12,763 nucleotides of DNA, taken from positions 1-12,763 of the forward strand of contig JADHVN010000030.1 of assembly GCA_016783995.1 (NCBI GenBank). The letters are read 5' to 3'. Below, piece after piece: positions 1 to 7,342 of this stretch. Below the pieces are notes generated by a model. The model did not search any database. It was given only the letters and a program-made list of their open reading frames with translations, and was not told the DNA's origin. A program made the translations under genes and the position numbers. The stretch comes from Actinomycetota bacterium (GTDB taxonomy: Bacteria; Actinomycetota; Humimicrobiia; Humimicrobiales; Humimicrobiaceae). The first letter of the stretch is position 1, and each line of letters opens with the position of its first letter.

Positions 1-987
1 TATTTTTATACAGTAGGTAAGGAAATTAATCCAGTTCTAGTTCTTAAGAAAAATCCATTTACTGTAGATGAAGCGGAGAAGCGTTATGAAGGTATGCTAT
101 CATTAGAATTAGTTTCTAAAGGATCATATATTCCTTATATCGAGCAAGAAACTGCTTATTACAGAGATGAAAGAGGAGATGTAATTGAGGGTAACTTATT
201 TAATGATAGCTTAGTATCTTTGGCAGAAGGCGAAATAGAACTTGCTGATTTAATAAAGGAAACAGGCTTTAACATAAAACCAACTACTGATGATAGACCT
301 TTCTTTTTTAAAGATGAGAAAGGTATTCCAAAAAATATTCTTCCTATTTTAATAGTAGCTATTGTAATTAATGTGATACTGGTTATTGTTTCAATAATAA
401 TTAGTAGAAAGAACAGAAAGGTTAGCAAGCTTTTGGCATTATCATTATTACTGGGGTTTGGCTTCATTATAATAGAAATATCATTTTTCCAGAAATTAAT
501 ATTGTATATGGGCTCACCTATAATATCTCTTGCTGTAATTTTAGGTTCCCTTTTGATGGGAATGGGAATTGGGAGCTTTTCAGCAAGAAAAATTTATTCC
601 AAACAAAACCAAAAAAAGTTGGTAATATTTAGTTTAATTATTTTTATTGTAACCGCAGGACTATTTTTTGCACTTTCTGCAATACTGAATAATTTATTAG
701 GATTTAGTATATATATAAAGGCTCTAATAAGCTCATTAATACTTATTCCTATTGGATTTATATTAGGTATTCCTTTTCCAACAGGAATAAGACTGGCAGA
801 AGAGATAGGGTGTAGAAGTTTCATAACCTGGATGTACGGGATTAATGGGACTATGGCAGTTTTAGGTTCAGTGACAGCGATTTCTTTATCAACAGTATTT
901 GGTTTTTCTGTATCAATTATAATTGGAGTTTTATGTTATCTGGCAGTAGCAATTATATTCATGTTTGGCAGGAAAAGTAGTTATTAA
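1..987 (+). CDS. Membrane-bound spermidine-synthase-like protein, C-terminal part (5' end outside window)
   Basis: The reading frame is open from base 1, so the gene starts upstream; the visible part is 328 residues. The first ~100 residues are soluble and end in a TDDRPFFF motif (bases 286-309). This motif is typical of large membrane proteins that carry a SpeE-like aminopropyltransferase fold between two membrane regions. After it come about seven hydrophobic segments, roughly at bases 337-405, 427-510, 514-580, 616-690, 709-795 and two between 820 and 972, with short charged loops such as SARKIYSKQNQKK. The methyltransferase-like SAM/dcSAM-binding core would lie mostly to the left, so catalytic residues cannot be checked. 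Biochemical function is unproven for many members of this family, and polyamine synthesis should not be assumed. The next gene has its own promoter, so the two are probably not co-transcribed. Family assignment rests on the TDDRP motif plus topology. Confidence 0.75.
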   Translation, partial: YFYTVGKEINPVLVLKKNPFTVDEAEKRYEGMLSLELVSKGSYIPYIEQETAYYRDERGDVIEGNLFNDSLVSLAEGEIELADLIKETGFNIKPTTDDRPFFFKDEKGIPKNILPILIVAIVINVILVIVSIIISRKNRKVSKLLALSLLLGFGFIIIEISFFQKLILYMGSPIISLAVILGSLLMGMGIGSFSARKIYSKQNQKKLVIFSLIIFIVTAGLFFALSAILNNLLGFSIYIKALISSLILIPIGFILGIPFPTGIRLAEEIGCRSFITWMYGINGTMAVLGSVTAISLSTVFGFSVSIIIGVLCYLAVAIIFMFGRKSSY

Positions 988-1020
988 TTTTAAAAACTAA
1001 TAAATTTGTATTATCTAAGT

Positions 1021-1049
1021 TTGAACTATATTGGATTATAAAATATAAT
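1021..1049 (+). promoter_or_regulatory. Sigma70-type promoter of the glycine riboswitch transcript
   Basis: TTGAAC at 1021-1026 (4 of 6 match to TTGACA) and a perfect TATAAT at 1044-1049 are separated by exactly 17 bases. A start about 7 bases downstream, near 1056, would begin the transcript about 15 bases before the first riboswitch helix at 1072. That is the expected geometry for a riboswitch leader. The start point is inferred. Confidence 0.75.
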
Positions 1050-1070
1050 AAATGAAAATTTAATATTTTT

Positions 1071-1222
1071 TAGCAAGAGATGCCAGTTGAAAAGATATTG
1101 GAGCCGAAGGATTAATAATCTCAGGCAGAAGGATTGCTAAAAGAGTAGTTCTGGAGAATTCTAAATAAAGTAAAATTATTTAGATACCGAAGGGGATAAA
1201 ATCTCTCAGGTAAAAGGACAGG
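1071..1222 (+). promoter_or_regulatory. Tandem glycine riboswitch (two aptamers)
   Basis: Two copies of the conserved glycine-aptamer core lie back to back. Aptamer I spans about 1072-1138, with P1 AGCAA 1072-1076 / TTGCT 1134-1138, P2 GAGAT 1077-1081 / ATCTC 1118-1122, and a P3 stem CCAGT 1083-1087 / ATTGG 1097-1101. Its core strings are GCCGAAGGAT (1103-1112) and CTCAGGCAGAAGGA. Aptamer II spans about 1148-1219, with P1 GTTC 1148-1151 / GGAC 1216-1219, P2 GAGA 1154-1157 / TCTC 1202-1205, and P3 CTAAATAA 1161-1168 / TTATTTAG 1176-1183. Its core strings are CCGAAGGGGATAA and TCTCTCAGGTAAAAGGACAG, very close to the family consensus. The aptamers are joined by a linker of about 9 bases, as in cooperative tandem glycine riboswitches. 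The 3' strand of aptamer II P1 is shared with the terminator stem, so glycine binding should prevent termination and turn expression on. The regulated genes are the downstream transketolase and possibly the aminotransferase. Confidence 0.94.
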
Positions 1223-1251
1223 ATATGATGATATATATTCTGTCTTTTTTT
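1217..1251 (+). terminator. Intrinsic terminator of the glycine riboswitch expression platform
   Basis: The stem pairs GACAGGATAT (1217-1226) with ATATTCTGTC (1235-1244), ten pairs including one G-U, around an eight-base loop, followed by seven T (1245-1251). The 5' arm uses bases 1217-1219, which also form the 3' side of P1 in the second aptamer. The two structures exclude each other, which is the classical glycine ON-switch arrangement. Confidence 0.88.
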
Positions 1252-1361
1252 ATTTAGAAAGATAGTTTTTAAATTTAAATAGATTAAATATTAATAATAC
1301 TATAGAAATTAAGTAGTATTAGTTGGTTTTAAATTACATCAAAGTATAAGGAGGTAGATTT

Positions 1362-3392
1362 ATGCCTATTATAGATTCTAAAACTAATAAGATAATAAAA
1401 GATCCCACTTTAAAAGAACTGGAAGAAATTGCAAAAGAGATGAGAGCGTATTCAATTATAGCTATTACTGCTGCAGGTTCTGGTCATACGGGGGGAACAA
1501 TGTCCATTATAGATATTGTTACAGCTCTTTATTTTAAAAAAATAAAGCATGATCCTACAAATCCTGATTGGCCTGGCAGAGATAGAGTTTTCTGGTCTGC
1601 TGGACACAAAGCCCCTGCTCTTTATGCTGTGCTTGGAATGTCAGGATATTTCAGTATAGATGATAGTGTGCTGCTGAGAAAATTGTCTTCAGGTTTTGAA
1701 GGACATCCAAACCGTTTTAAACTGCCTGGTATAGAAGTTTCATCAGGTTCACTTGGACAGGGACTTGGAGTAGCTTTAGGTTCAGCGATTAGTGCAAAAC
1801 TTAATAGAAGAAAATACAATGTCTATTGCATATTGGGAGATGGTGAATTAAACGAGGGTTCAGTATGGGAAGCGGCTATGTCAGCATCCCATCACAGGCT
1901 TGATAACCTGATAGCTATAGTTGACAGAAACAGGCTGCAGATAGATGGATATACATCTGATGTTATGGAAATAGAGCCGCTTAGAGATAAATGGCAGTCG
2001 TTTGGATGGCAAGTGTATGAATGTAATGGTCATGATATGGAAGAAATTATGTCAGCTCTTAACAGGGCTAGCTCTGCAAGTGGGAAACCATCTGTAATTA
2101 TTGCAAATACTGTAAAAGGAAAAGGTATATCCTTTGCTGAGAATGTATGTGCTTATCATGGCATCAGCCCAAAAGATGGAGTGACAGGTGATGAATCCCT
2201 GAAGACTGCTCTAAAAGATATAAAATGCTCTTATTTTACCAAAGAAAAAGTAGACAAACTTCTTAAAAAGGCTTTAGCTTATCAGAGTAAAATTGATAAA
2301 AAAATAGAAAGTATTATCCCTAAATTTTCTACAGGTTACTTCTGGGGTGAAACAGATAACATGAAAGTAATAATGATTCCAACAAGAATGGGATTTGGAA
2401 AAGGCATCGAAAAGGCAGGATCTGACTCAAGGGTTGTAGTTCTGGGTGCTGATATTACTGATTCTATTAAGATAAGCTCATTTTATAAAAATAATCCTGA
2501 GAGAAAGAGTCGGTTCTTTTCAGTAGGAATAGCTGAAGCTAATATGACAGTGGTTGCAGCAGGGCTTGCTAAAGAAGGATTAATTCCATTTATTGGTTCA
2601 TATGGAGTGTTTTCAACAGGAAGAAATTGGGATCAGTTAAGAACAACAGTGTGCTATAATAATTTTAATGTAAAAATTGTTGATGCTCATGGAGGAATAT
2701 CGGTAGGTCCGGATGGTGCGACACATCAAACTCTGGAAGATATTACAAATCTTTATTATCTTCCAAATATGCACATTGCAGTTCCATCAGATAGTATAGA
2801 AGCTGAAAAAGCTACATTAGCAATGAAAGAGCTATATGGTCCTGCAGCAATAAGGCTTGCAAGAGAAGCAACTCCGGTAATTACAAAAAACAATTCTCCT
2901 TATGAATTTGGTATCGCAAATATAATAAGGTATAGGGAGAAGAAAAAAAATTTTACAGATGCATTCAAGATTTATCTGTCTACTGATTATAAGTCTGAAA
3001 ATGAAGATATCACAATAATTGCATGCGGGCCTATGGTGGCAGAAGCAATAAGAGCTGCATATATTATGAAGGAGGAATTTGGTACTGAGGCAAGGGTTAT
3101 AAATGTTCATACGGTAAAACCTATTGATTCTGGTGCTATTATAAATGCAGCAAAAGATACAAAAATAATAATAACAGCAGAGGAGCATCAGAGAGGGGGA
3201 TTTGGAAATATTATTGCTGGTATAATTTCAGAAAAAAAGAATTACAAGGATCCTTATATTATGGGTATGATTGGAATAGAAGATAGGTTTGGGGAGAGCG
3301 GAAAGCCATGGGAACTTATGAAATCATTTGGGCTAACAGCAGAATTTATTGCAAAAAAAGCAATGGATCTTTTAAATATTGTTGAATGTTGA
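1362..3392 (+). CDS. tkt: Transketolase (ThDP-dependent), single chain with split-type sequence features
   Basis: This 676-residue enzyme would move two-carbon ketol units between sugar phosphates in the pentose phosphate network, in the cytoplasm. The N-terminal ThDP/Mg domain has GHTGG with H42 and the diphosphate motif GDG at 159-161 with N190 as the expected metal ligand. The pyrimidine-binding domain begins near residue 335 and has VGIAEANM with E392, the glutamate that activates the thiamine ring. DGATHQ follows with H455, and EEHQRGGFG lies in the C-terminal domain. GHTGG replaces the GHPG(A/M)PMG of ordinary bacterial enzymes and resembles the two-gene (N and C half) transketolases, although here both halves are in one frame. 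Residues about 521-548 look like an extra charged segment before the C-terminal domain. The start is set by TAAGGAGGT (1347-1355), six bases upstream. It lies 110 bases after the riboswitch terminator. A specialised relative such as a dihydroxyacetone-synthase-like enzyme cannot be excluded. Confidence 0.93.
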   Translation: MPIIDSKTNKIIKDPTLKELEEIAKEMRAYSIIAITAAGSGHTGGTMSIIDIVTALYFKKIKHDPTNPDWPGRDRVFWSAGHKAPALYAVLGMSGYFSIDDSVLLRKLSSGFEGHPNRFKLPGIEVSSGSLGQGLGVALGSAISAKLNRRKYNVYCILGDGELNEGSVWEAAMSASHHRLDNLIAIVDRNRLQIDGYTSDVMEIEPLRDKWQSFGWQVYECNGHDMEEIMSALNRASSASGKPSVIIANTVKGKGISFAENVCAYHGISPKDGVTGDESLKTALKDIKCSYFTKEKVDKLLKKALAYQSKIDKKIESIIPKFSTGYFWGETDNMKVIMIPTRMGFGKGIEKAGSDSRVVVLGADITDSIKISSFYKNNPERKSRFFSVGIAEANMTVVAAGLAKEGLIPFIGSYGVFSTGRNWDQLRTTVCYNNFNVKIVDAHGGISVGPDGATHQTLEDITNLYYLPNMHIAVPSDSIEAEKATLAMKELYGPAAIRLAREATPVITKNNSPYEFGIANIIRYREKKKNFTDAFKIYLSTDYKSENEDITIIACGPMVAEAIRAAYIMKEEFGTEARVINVHTVKPIDSGAIINAAKDTKIIITAEEHQRGGFGNIIAGIISEKKNYKDPYIMGMIGIEDRFGESGKPWELMKSFGLTAEFIAKKAMDLLNIVEC

Positions 3393-3558
3393 AATAACAT
3401 TGATGGATAAAAATAAATTAAAGAGAAAAATAAAAAATAGGGAAACATAGATGTCTAGTTAAGAAATACTTAAAAATGTAAATAGAAAAAAATAAGTAAT
3501 TGCATTAAAATTATTTTTATTATTAGTAGAAATTCTTTAAAAGGAAGGGGTATGAGTA

Positions 3559-4758
3559 ATGGAATTGAATTTAGCAAAGCGTATGAGCAGATTAGGGACC
3601 GAGAATGCTTTTGTAGTTCTTGCAGAGGTTGCGAAATTAAAAGAGGAAGGAAGAGATATAATAAACTTTGGCGTTGGAGAGCCCGATTTTAATACGCCTG
3701 AAAATATAAAGGATGCTGGCAAAAAAGCTATAAATGATAATATGACACATTACAATCCGCCTGCAGGTGTTCGTGATTTTAGAAGGGAAGTTGCAAAATA
3801 TATTAGTAAAACAAGAAATATAAATGTAGAAATGGAAGAGGTTGCAATTACACCAGGACTGAAATCTATGATATTTTTCTGTATAAATGCACTGGCAGAA
3901 AGTGGAGATGAAGTTATTTATCCTAATCCAGGTTACCCAATTTACGAATCAGTTATAAATTATGTTGGTGCCAAAGCAGTGCCGCTGCCTCTGCTGGAAT
4001 CTAAGAATTTTTCATTTGATATAGGCGATTTAAAAAAAGCTGTAACTGAAAAAACAAAGATGATTGTTTTAAACTCACCTCAAAACCCTACAGGGGGAGT
4101 GTTAAGCCAGAATGATTTAGAAGCAATAGCTGAAATTGCCACCAGAAATGATATATGGGTACTGTCTGATGAGATATACAGCAGGATAGTTTATGATAGT
4201 GAATTTACAAGTATTGCATCTATTGATGGTATGAAAGAAAGAACTATGATTCTGGATGGGTTCTCAAAAATATATGCTATGACTGGCTGGAGGCTTGGTT
4301 ATGGAGTGATGAGGAAGGATTTAGCAAAACAAATTATTAGACTGGTAACTAATTGTGATTCATGTACTGCGACATTTACTCAGATTGCTGGGATTGAAGC
4401 TTACAGAGGTTCCCAGGATGAGACTTTTAAAATGGTAAAAGAATTTAAAGAGAGAAGGGATATAATTATTGATGGTTTAAACAAAATAGATGGAATAAAG
4501 TGCTCGCTTCCAAAAGGAGCTTTTTATGCATTCCCTAATGTTACCAAAGCTTGCAGAAACTTAGGTTTAAAGGATTCAAGAGAGCTTCAGCGGCTGCTTC
4601 TGCATAAAGGAGATACAGCAGTTCTTCCAAGAACTTCGTTTGGTGTTAGAAATGAAGGAGAAACTGAGGAATATATAAGGCTTTCTTATGCAACTTCTAA
4701 GGAAAATATTGCAGAAGGTCTAAGAAGAATAAGATCTGTAATTGAGAAGCAGGTATAA
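3559..4758 (+). CDS. Class I/II PLP-dependent aminotransferase (AspC/AlaT-like)
   Basis: This 399-residue fold-type I aminotransferase has the full active-site set. These are NSPQNPTGG with N176, SDEIYSRI with D204 (pairs with the pyridine nitrogen) and Y207, FSKIYAMTGWRLGY with the PLP lysine K237, and YIRLSYA with R374 for the substrate carboxylate. The N-terminal INFGVGEPDFNTP and the THYNPPAGVRDFR segment are typical of the aspartate/alanine/aromatic aminotransferase branch. Substrate cannot be told from sequence alone: aspartate, alanine, aromatic, glutamate:glyoxylate or serine:pyruvate type activities all occur in this branch. The start is set by GGAAGGGG (3543-3550), eight bases before ATG; the nearby ATG at 3552 is in another frame. 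It follows transketolase by 166 AT-rich bases with no clear terminator, so read-through from the glycine-controlled transcript is possible but unproven. Confidence 0.92.
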   Translation: MELNLAKRMSRLGTENAFVVLAEVAKLKEEGRDIINFGVGEPDFNTPENIKDAGKKAINDNMTHYNPPAGVRDFRREVAKYISKTRNINVEMEEVAITPGLKSMIFFCINALAESGDEVIYPNPGYPIYESVINYVGAKAVPLPLLESKNFSFDIGDLKKAVTEKTKMIVLNSPQNPTGGVLSQNDLEAIAEIATRNDIWVLSDEIYSRIVYDSEFTSIASIDGMKERTMILDGFSKIYAMTGWRLGYGVMRKDLAKQIIRLVTNCDSCTATFTQIAGIEAYRGSQDETFKMVKEFKERRDIIIDGLNKIDGIKCSLPKGAFYAFPNVTKACRNLGLKDSRELQRLLLHKGDTAVLPRTSFGVRNEGETEEYIRLSYATSKENIAEGLRRIRSVIEKQV

Positions 4759-4899
4759 ACAAGTATAAATAGATTATCAGTTAAGATAAGATTATAAATA
4801 AATTGTTTGAGACCGGATTTATAATTAAATTTATTGAAATAAATTCTTTTTATTAAATTATATTAAAATAAAAGTAAATTAATACAATTAGGAGGTAAA

Positions 4900-5160
4900 A
4901 TGCCAGTTCCCAATACAAAGGAAAACATGGATAAATGCATATGTAAGGATTGTCCATCATACAATCAATGCATGAGCGATGGCAGGGAAGGTTTATTCTG
5001 TGCAGTTGGAAAATCAAAATGTGAGATAAAAAAAGAAAATTGTATTTGTGAAGATTGTCCTATTGATGATGAATATAGATTAACTGTAAATTTGGATTTA
5101 ATGGAAAGGACAATACTTCATCTAAATAATTATTATTGCATAGAAGGTCCAGCAAAATAA
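4900..5160 (+). CDS. DUF2769 cysteine-rich small protein
   Basis: An 86-residue protein with ten cysteines (C13, C15, C18, C24, C34, C41, C48, C50, C53, C80). It contains an internal repeat, CICKDCPSY at 13-21 and CICEDCPID at 48-56, each giving C-x-C-x2-C-P, plus FCAVGKSKC in between and YYCIEG near the end. This matches my recollection of the DUF2769 family, found mostly in anaerobic archaea and bacteria, with no assigned function. The cysteine spacing suggests an Fe-S cluster or zinc, but this is inference. A charged insert, residues about 57-77, separates the second CxCxxCP from the last cysteine and may be lineage-specific. There is no signal peptide or membrane segment, so it should be cytoplasmic. 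The start has a strong AGGAGGT (4890-4896), three bases before ATG. It lies 141 bases after the aminotransferase and converges with the dehydratase-activator gene. Confidence 0.8.
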   Translation: MPVPNTKENMDKCICKDCPSYNQCMSDGREGLFCAVGKSKCEIKKENCICEDCPIDDEYRLTVNLDLMERTILHLNNYYCIEGPAK

Positions 5161-5170
5161 AATAATACAT

Positions 5171-5201
5171 CTGTTAATATTTTAATATTAGTCAGTTTAT
5201 T
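5171..5201. terminator. Possible weak terminator between converging genes
   Basis: An imperfect inverted repeat, CTG-TAATATT / AATATTA-GTCAG with a two-base bulge, lies between the two convergent stops and is followed on the plus strand by TTTATTTTTT. The stem is almost all A-T, so it is weak. It overlaps the stop codon of the activator gene. Its position between convergent genes is the main support. Confidence 0.3.
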
Positions 5202-5965
5202 TTTTGTGCTAAATATGCTGCACCGAGGGCTCCTGTAATTTGAGGCTCATCTGGAATGTATATTTTGGTATTTAATTTTTCTTCTAATGCTTTTACCACA
5301 CCTAAATTTTTTGCAACTCCGCCAGTCATGCAAACAGGTTCCTCAAGACCTACTCTTTCAACCATTGAAGTTATTCTATCTGCAATAGAATAAATAAGAC
5401 CTTTTATAATCTTATTCTTGTCCACTCCCTGGCCAATCAGTGAGACTATTTCAGATTCAGCAAAAACTGTGCAGGTTGATGTTATATTAACTTTTTTGTT
5501 GGTCTTTATAAAAATATCAGCAAAGTGTTCTATATCTATTTCTAGAGCTCTTGCCATTACTTCTAAAAATCTTCCAGTCCCTGCAGCACATTTGTCATTC
5601 ATTAAAAAATCAATCGGATTTCCATTTTCAATTTTTATAACCTTGCTGTCCTGTCCCCCAATATCTATTACTGTTTTTAAATCTGGAAATGTGGATATAG
5701 CTCCTCTGGCATGACAGCTAATTTCTGTAATATTTTTATCAGCAAAAGGGATATTGATTCGCCCATAGCCTGTAGCAACTATTGTCTTTATACTATCCTT
5801 AGAAATATTATCTTTTTTACAAGCATTATCTAAAGCTTTTTTTGCAGCTTCTTTGCTGTTTGAACCAGTTGACGTAATAACATAAGAAGCTATTTTATTA
5901 TCTTTTCTATCAAGTATTACGACCTCAGTAGAAACTGATCCTACGTCTATTCCACATGTATACAT
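5192..5965 (-). CDS. ATP-dependent activator of 2-hydroxyacyl-CoA dehydratase / benzoyl-CoA reductase family (HgdC/HadI/BadF type)
   Basis: A 257-residue ASKHA-fold ATPase, close to the usual ~260 of HgdC and HadI. These proteins are homodimers that hold one [4Fe-4S] cluster between two subunits. They use ATP hydrolysis to push a single low-potential electron into the dehydratase or reductase partner. Visible motifs are GIDVGSVSTE (5-14, phosphate 1), DIGGQDSKVI (101-110), NDKCAAGTGRF with C126, STCTVFAESEIVS with C165, and TGGVAKN (adenosine motif). C126 and C165 are the two expected cluster ligands, so the protein looks functional. The ATG at 5965 has AAAGGA six bases upstream. It is the last gene of the leftward operon, 76 bases after the dehydratase subunit, an order opposite to hadI-hadBC of Clostridioides difficile. 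The partner is almost certainly the adjacent pair. Confidence 0.93.
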   Translation of the reverse strand: MYTCGIDVGSVSTEVVILDRKDNKIASYVITSTGSNSKEAAKKALDNACKKDNISKDSIKTIVATGYGRINIPFADKNITEISCHARGAISTFPDLKTVIDIGGQDSKVIKIENGNPIDFLMNDKCAAGTGRFLEVMARALEIDIEHFADIFIKTNKKVNITSTCTVFAESEIVSLIGQGVDKNKIIKGLIYSIADRITSMVERVGLEEPVCMTGGVAKNLGVVKALEEKLNTKIYIPDEPQITGALGAAYLAQKIN

Positions 5966-6041
5966 TTGTATCCTTTCATAATTCTTTTTTTAAATACCTG
6001 CCTATTTTAAAATTTTAAACATTGTTCCTATTGATATGACC

Positions 6042-7331
6042 TTACTTTTTATTAGAATTAAGAATCTCAATAAATCCCTGTATCCTGGTTCTCACCTGGC
6101 CCTGGGGAGCATTATTTTTGTCTACACAATCACCATCCAGTACAAGTGTTGGTATATTATATTTATTTAATTTGTCTTTAATAATTCTTGCACCGCCGTT
6201 ACTCTGCCTGCATCCCCAGTGAGAATAAAGAATGGCTCCATCAATCTTATAATCAGAAGCCATTTTAATTATTGTATTTAAACGGTTATCAATTTTACCA
6301 ACTAAATAATGAGAGAGCATTTTTTTAGCAAGACTCTCAAAAGGCATATCGGGGTCAAGCTCTGGCCAGTAAACATAATTTATTTCTTCAAATACTACCT
6401 GGCAGTTTTCCTGTTTGAGTATATTAAATATTTCATTTCTATAGTATGGTTTTAAATGCAGCCAGAGAATTTTTCTGAGTGGTTTTTTTCTGGTGAAATT
6501 TTCTTTTTTCTGCTTTTTAAAATAATTATTGAATTCCATATACATTTGTTTGTATAGTGTAATAGCTTCTTTTGTTCCTGCAAGTCCATGGAAAGGTAGG
6601 ATAAAACTAAGGCCATTAAAATGCAGGGGGTAGTCCATGAGAGTTTTTCTTATATTGTTTACCTTAATTGCCCATTTTCTAAACTCATTTGATAATTTTA
6701 TACTCTCTCTGAATTTATCCATGTCAATTTTTTTACCTAATTTACTGCTGATATCTATGCTGATATTTTTCAGTTGTTCGGATAAGTATGACAAGGACTT
6801 CGGAGTATAATAATACGGAACATCAATTAGATAGAAATTATTTTGGATATTATAATTTTTTGAGTAAATAAAGAAAGATTTTTGAGCAGCGTCACAGGCT
6901 AAATTAGTACATAAAATAAAATCTGGTTTGGGGAATAAGTCAAGCTCAACTGCCCCGGATGCACTTCTATGAAATGTACATAAATCCTGTGAATACCAGT
7001 TTGATGAGGCTTCTTTTAAGGTCTTATCTGCTAATCCAAGGCCTGCTGTGAATCCAGCCATAACCTCTGGAAGAAGTGGTGTAATCCCTAATGAATAGAA
7101 CATTTCGTATGGCAAAAATAGAGACCCGTAACCAACTGGATGTTTGCCTAAAAAAGCGTTCTTCATACTCTCTATAGTAAAAATATTTAAGTATTTATCA
7201 GATACAGAAGAAAAGGTGCTTCCATATAAATAAAGCACCGGCTTTTTTGAAATAATACTTAACAAACGTCTTAAGTATTTTTGGTTTAAATTTTTTTGTA
7301 TTCCAGTTTTTAGCCTATCTTTAATACTCAT
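6042..7331 (-). CDS. 2-hydroxyacyl-CoA dehydratase family Fe-S subunit (HgdA/HadB-like)
   Basis: A 429-residue member of the HgdB/BcrBC/FldBC superfamily. Three cysteines fall at the expected cluster positions: C118 in QDLCTFHR, C146 in TNLACDAAQK and C374 in SHWGCRQSNGG. The C-terminal block IPTLVLDGDCVD followed by GQVRTRIQGFIEIL is the usual end of the family. Length and the GCRQ motif suggest the larger (alpha-like) subunit, which normally sits beside a smaller paralogue; that gene is directly upstream. The known reaction type is ketyl-radical removal of water from a 2-hydroxyacyl-CoA, or reductive dearomatisation in benzoyl-CoA reductases. The actual substrate cannot be read. The start codon is eleven bases after the upstream stop and has no recognisable Shine-Dalgarno sequence (only AT), so translation may depend on the upstream gene. 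Double-cubane-cluster proteins are an alternative, but two distinct subunits argue against that. Confidence 0.88.
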   Translation of the reverse strand: MSIKDRLKTGIQKNLNQKYLRRLLSIISKKPVLYLYGSTFSSVSDKYLNIFTIESMKNAFLGKHPVGYGSLFLPYEMFYSLGITPLLPEVMAGFTAGLGLADKTLKEASSNWYSQDLCTFHRSASGAVELDLFPKPDFILCTNLACDAAQKSFFIYSKNYNIQNNFYLIDVPYYYTPKSLSYLSEQLKNISIDISSKLGKKIDMDKFRESIKLSNEFRKWAIKVNNIRKTLMDYPLHFNGLSFILPFHGLAGTKEAITLYKQMYMEFNNYFKKQKKENFTRKKPLRKILWLHLKPYYRNEIFNILKQENCQVVFEEINYVYWPELDPDMPFESLAKKMLSHYLVGKIDNRLNTIIKMASDYKIDGAILYSHWGCRQSNGGARIIKDKLNKYNIPTLVLDGDCVDKNNAPQGQVRTRIQGFIEILNSNKK

Positions 7332-7342
7332 TTTATTATATA

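Noticed and set aside
2832..3188. 118-residue minus-strand frame with many cysteines, inside transketolase
   Set aside because: It lies wholly opposite well-conserved transketolase codons. The cysteine and tyrosine richness is the antisense reading of common plus-strand codons, and no ribosome binding site or family motif is seen.
3380..3402. Small inverted repeat AATGTT / AACATT at the end of transketolase
   Set aside because: It is only six pairs, overlaps the stop codon and has no T-run; not a terminator.
3500..3530. Possible promoter TTGCAT ... TATTAG before the aminotransferase
   Set aside because: Spacing is 15 bases and the -10 match is poor. It was not listed as a feature, although an internal promoter here would weaken the co-transcription idea.
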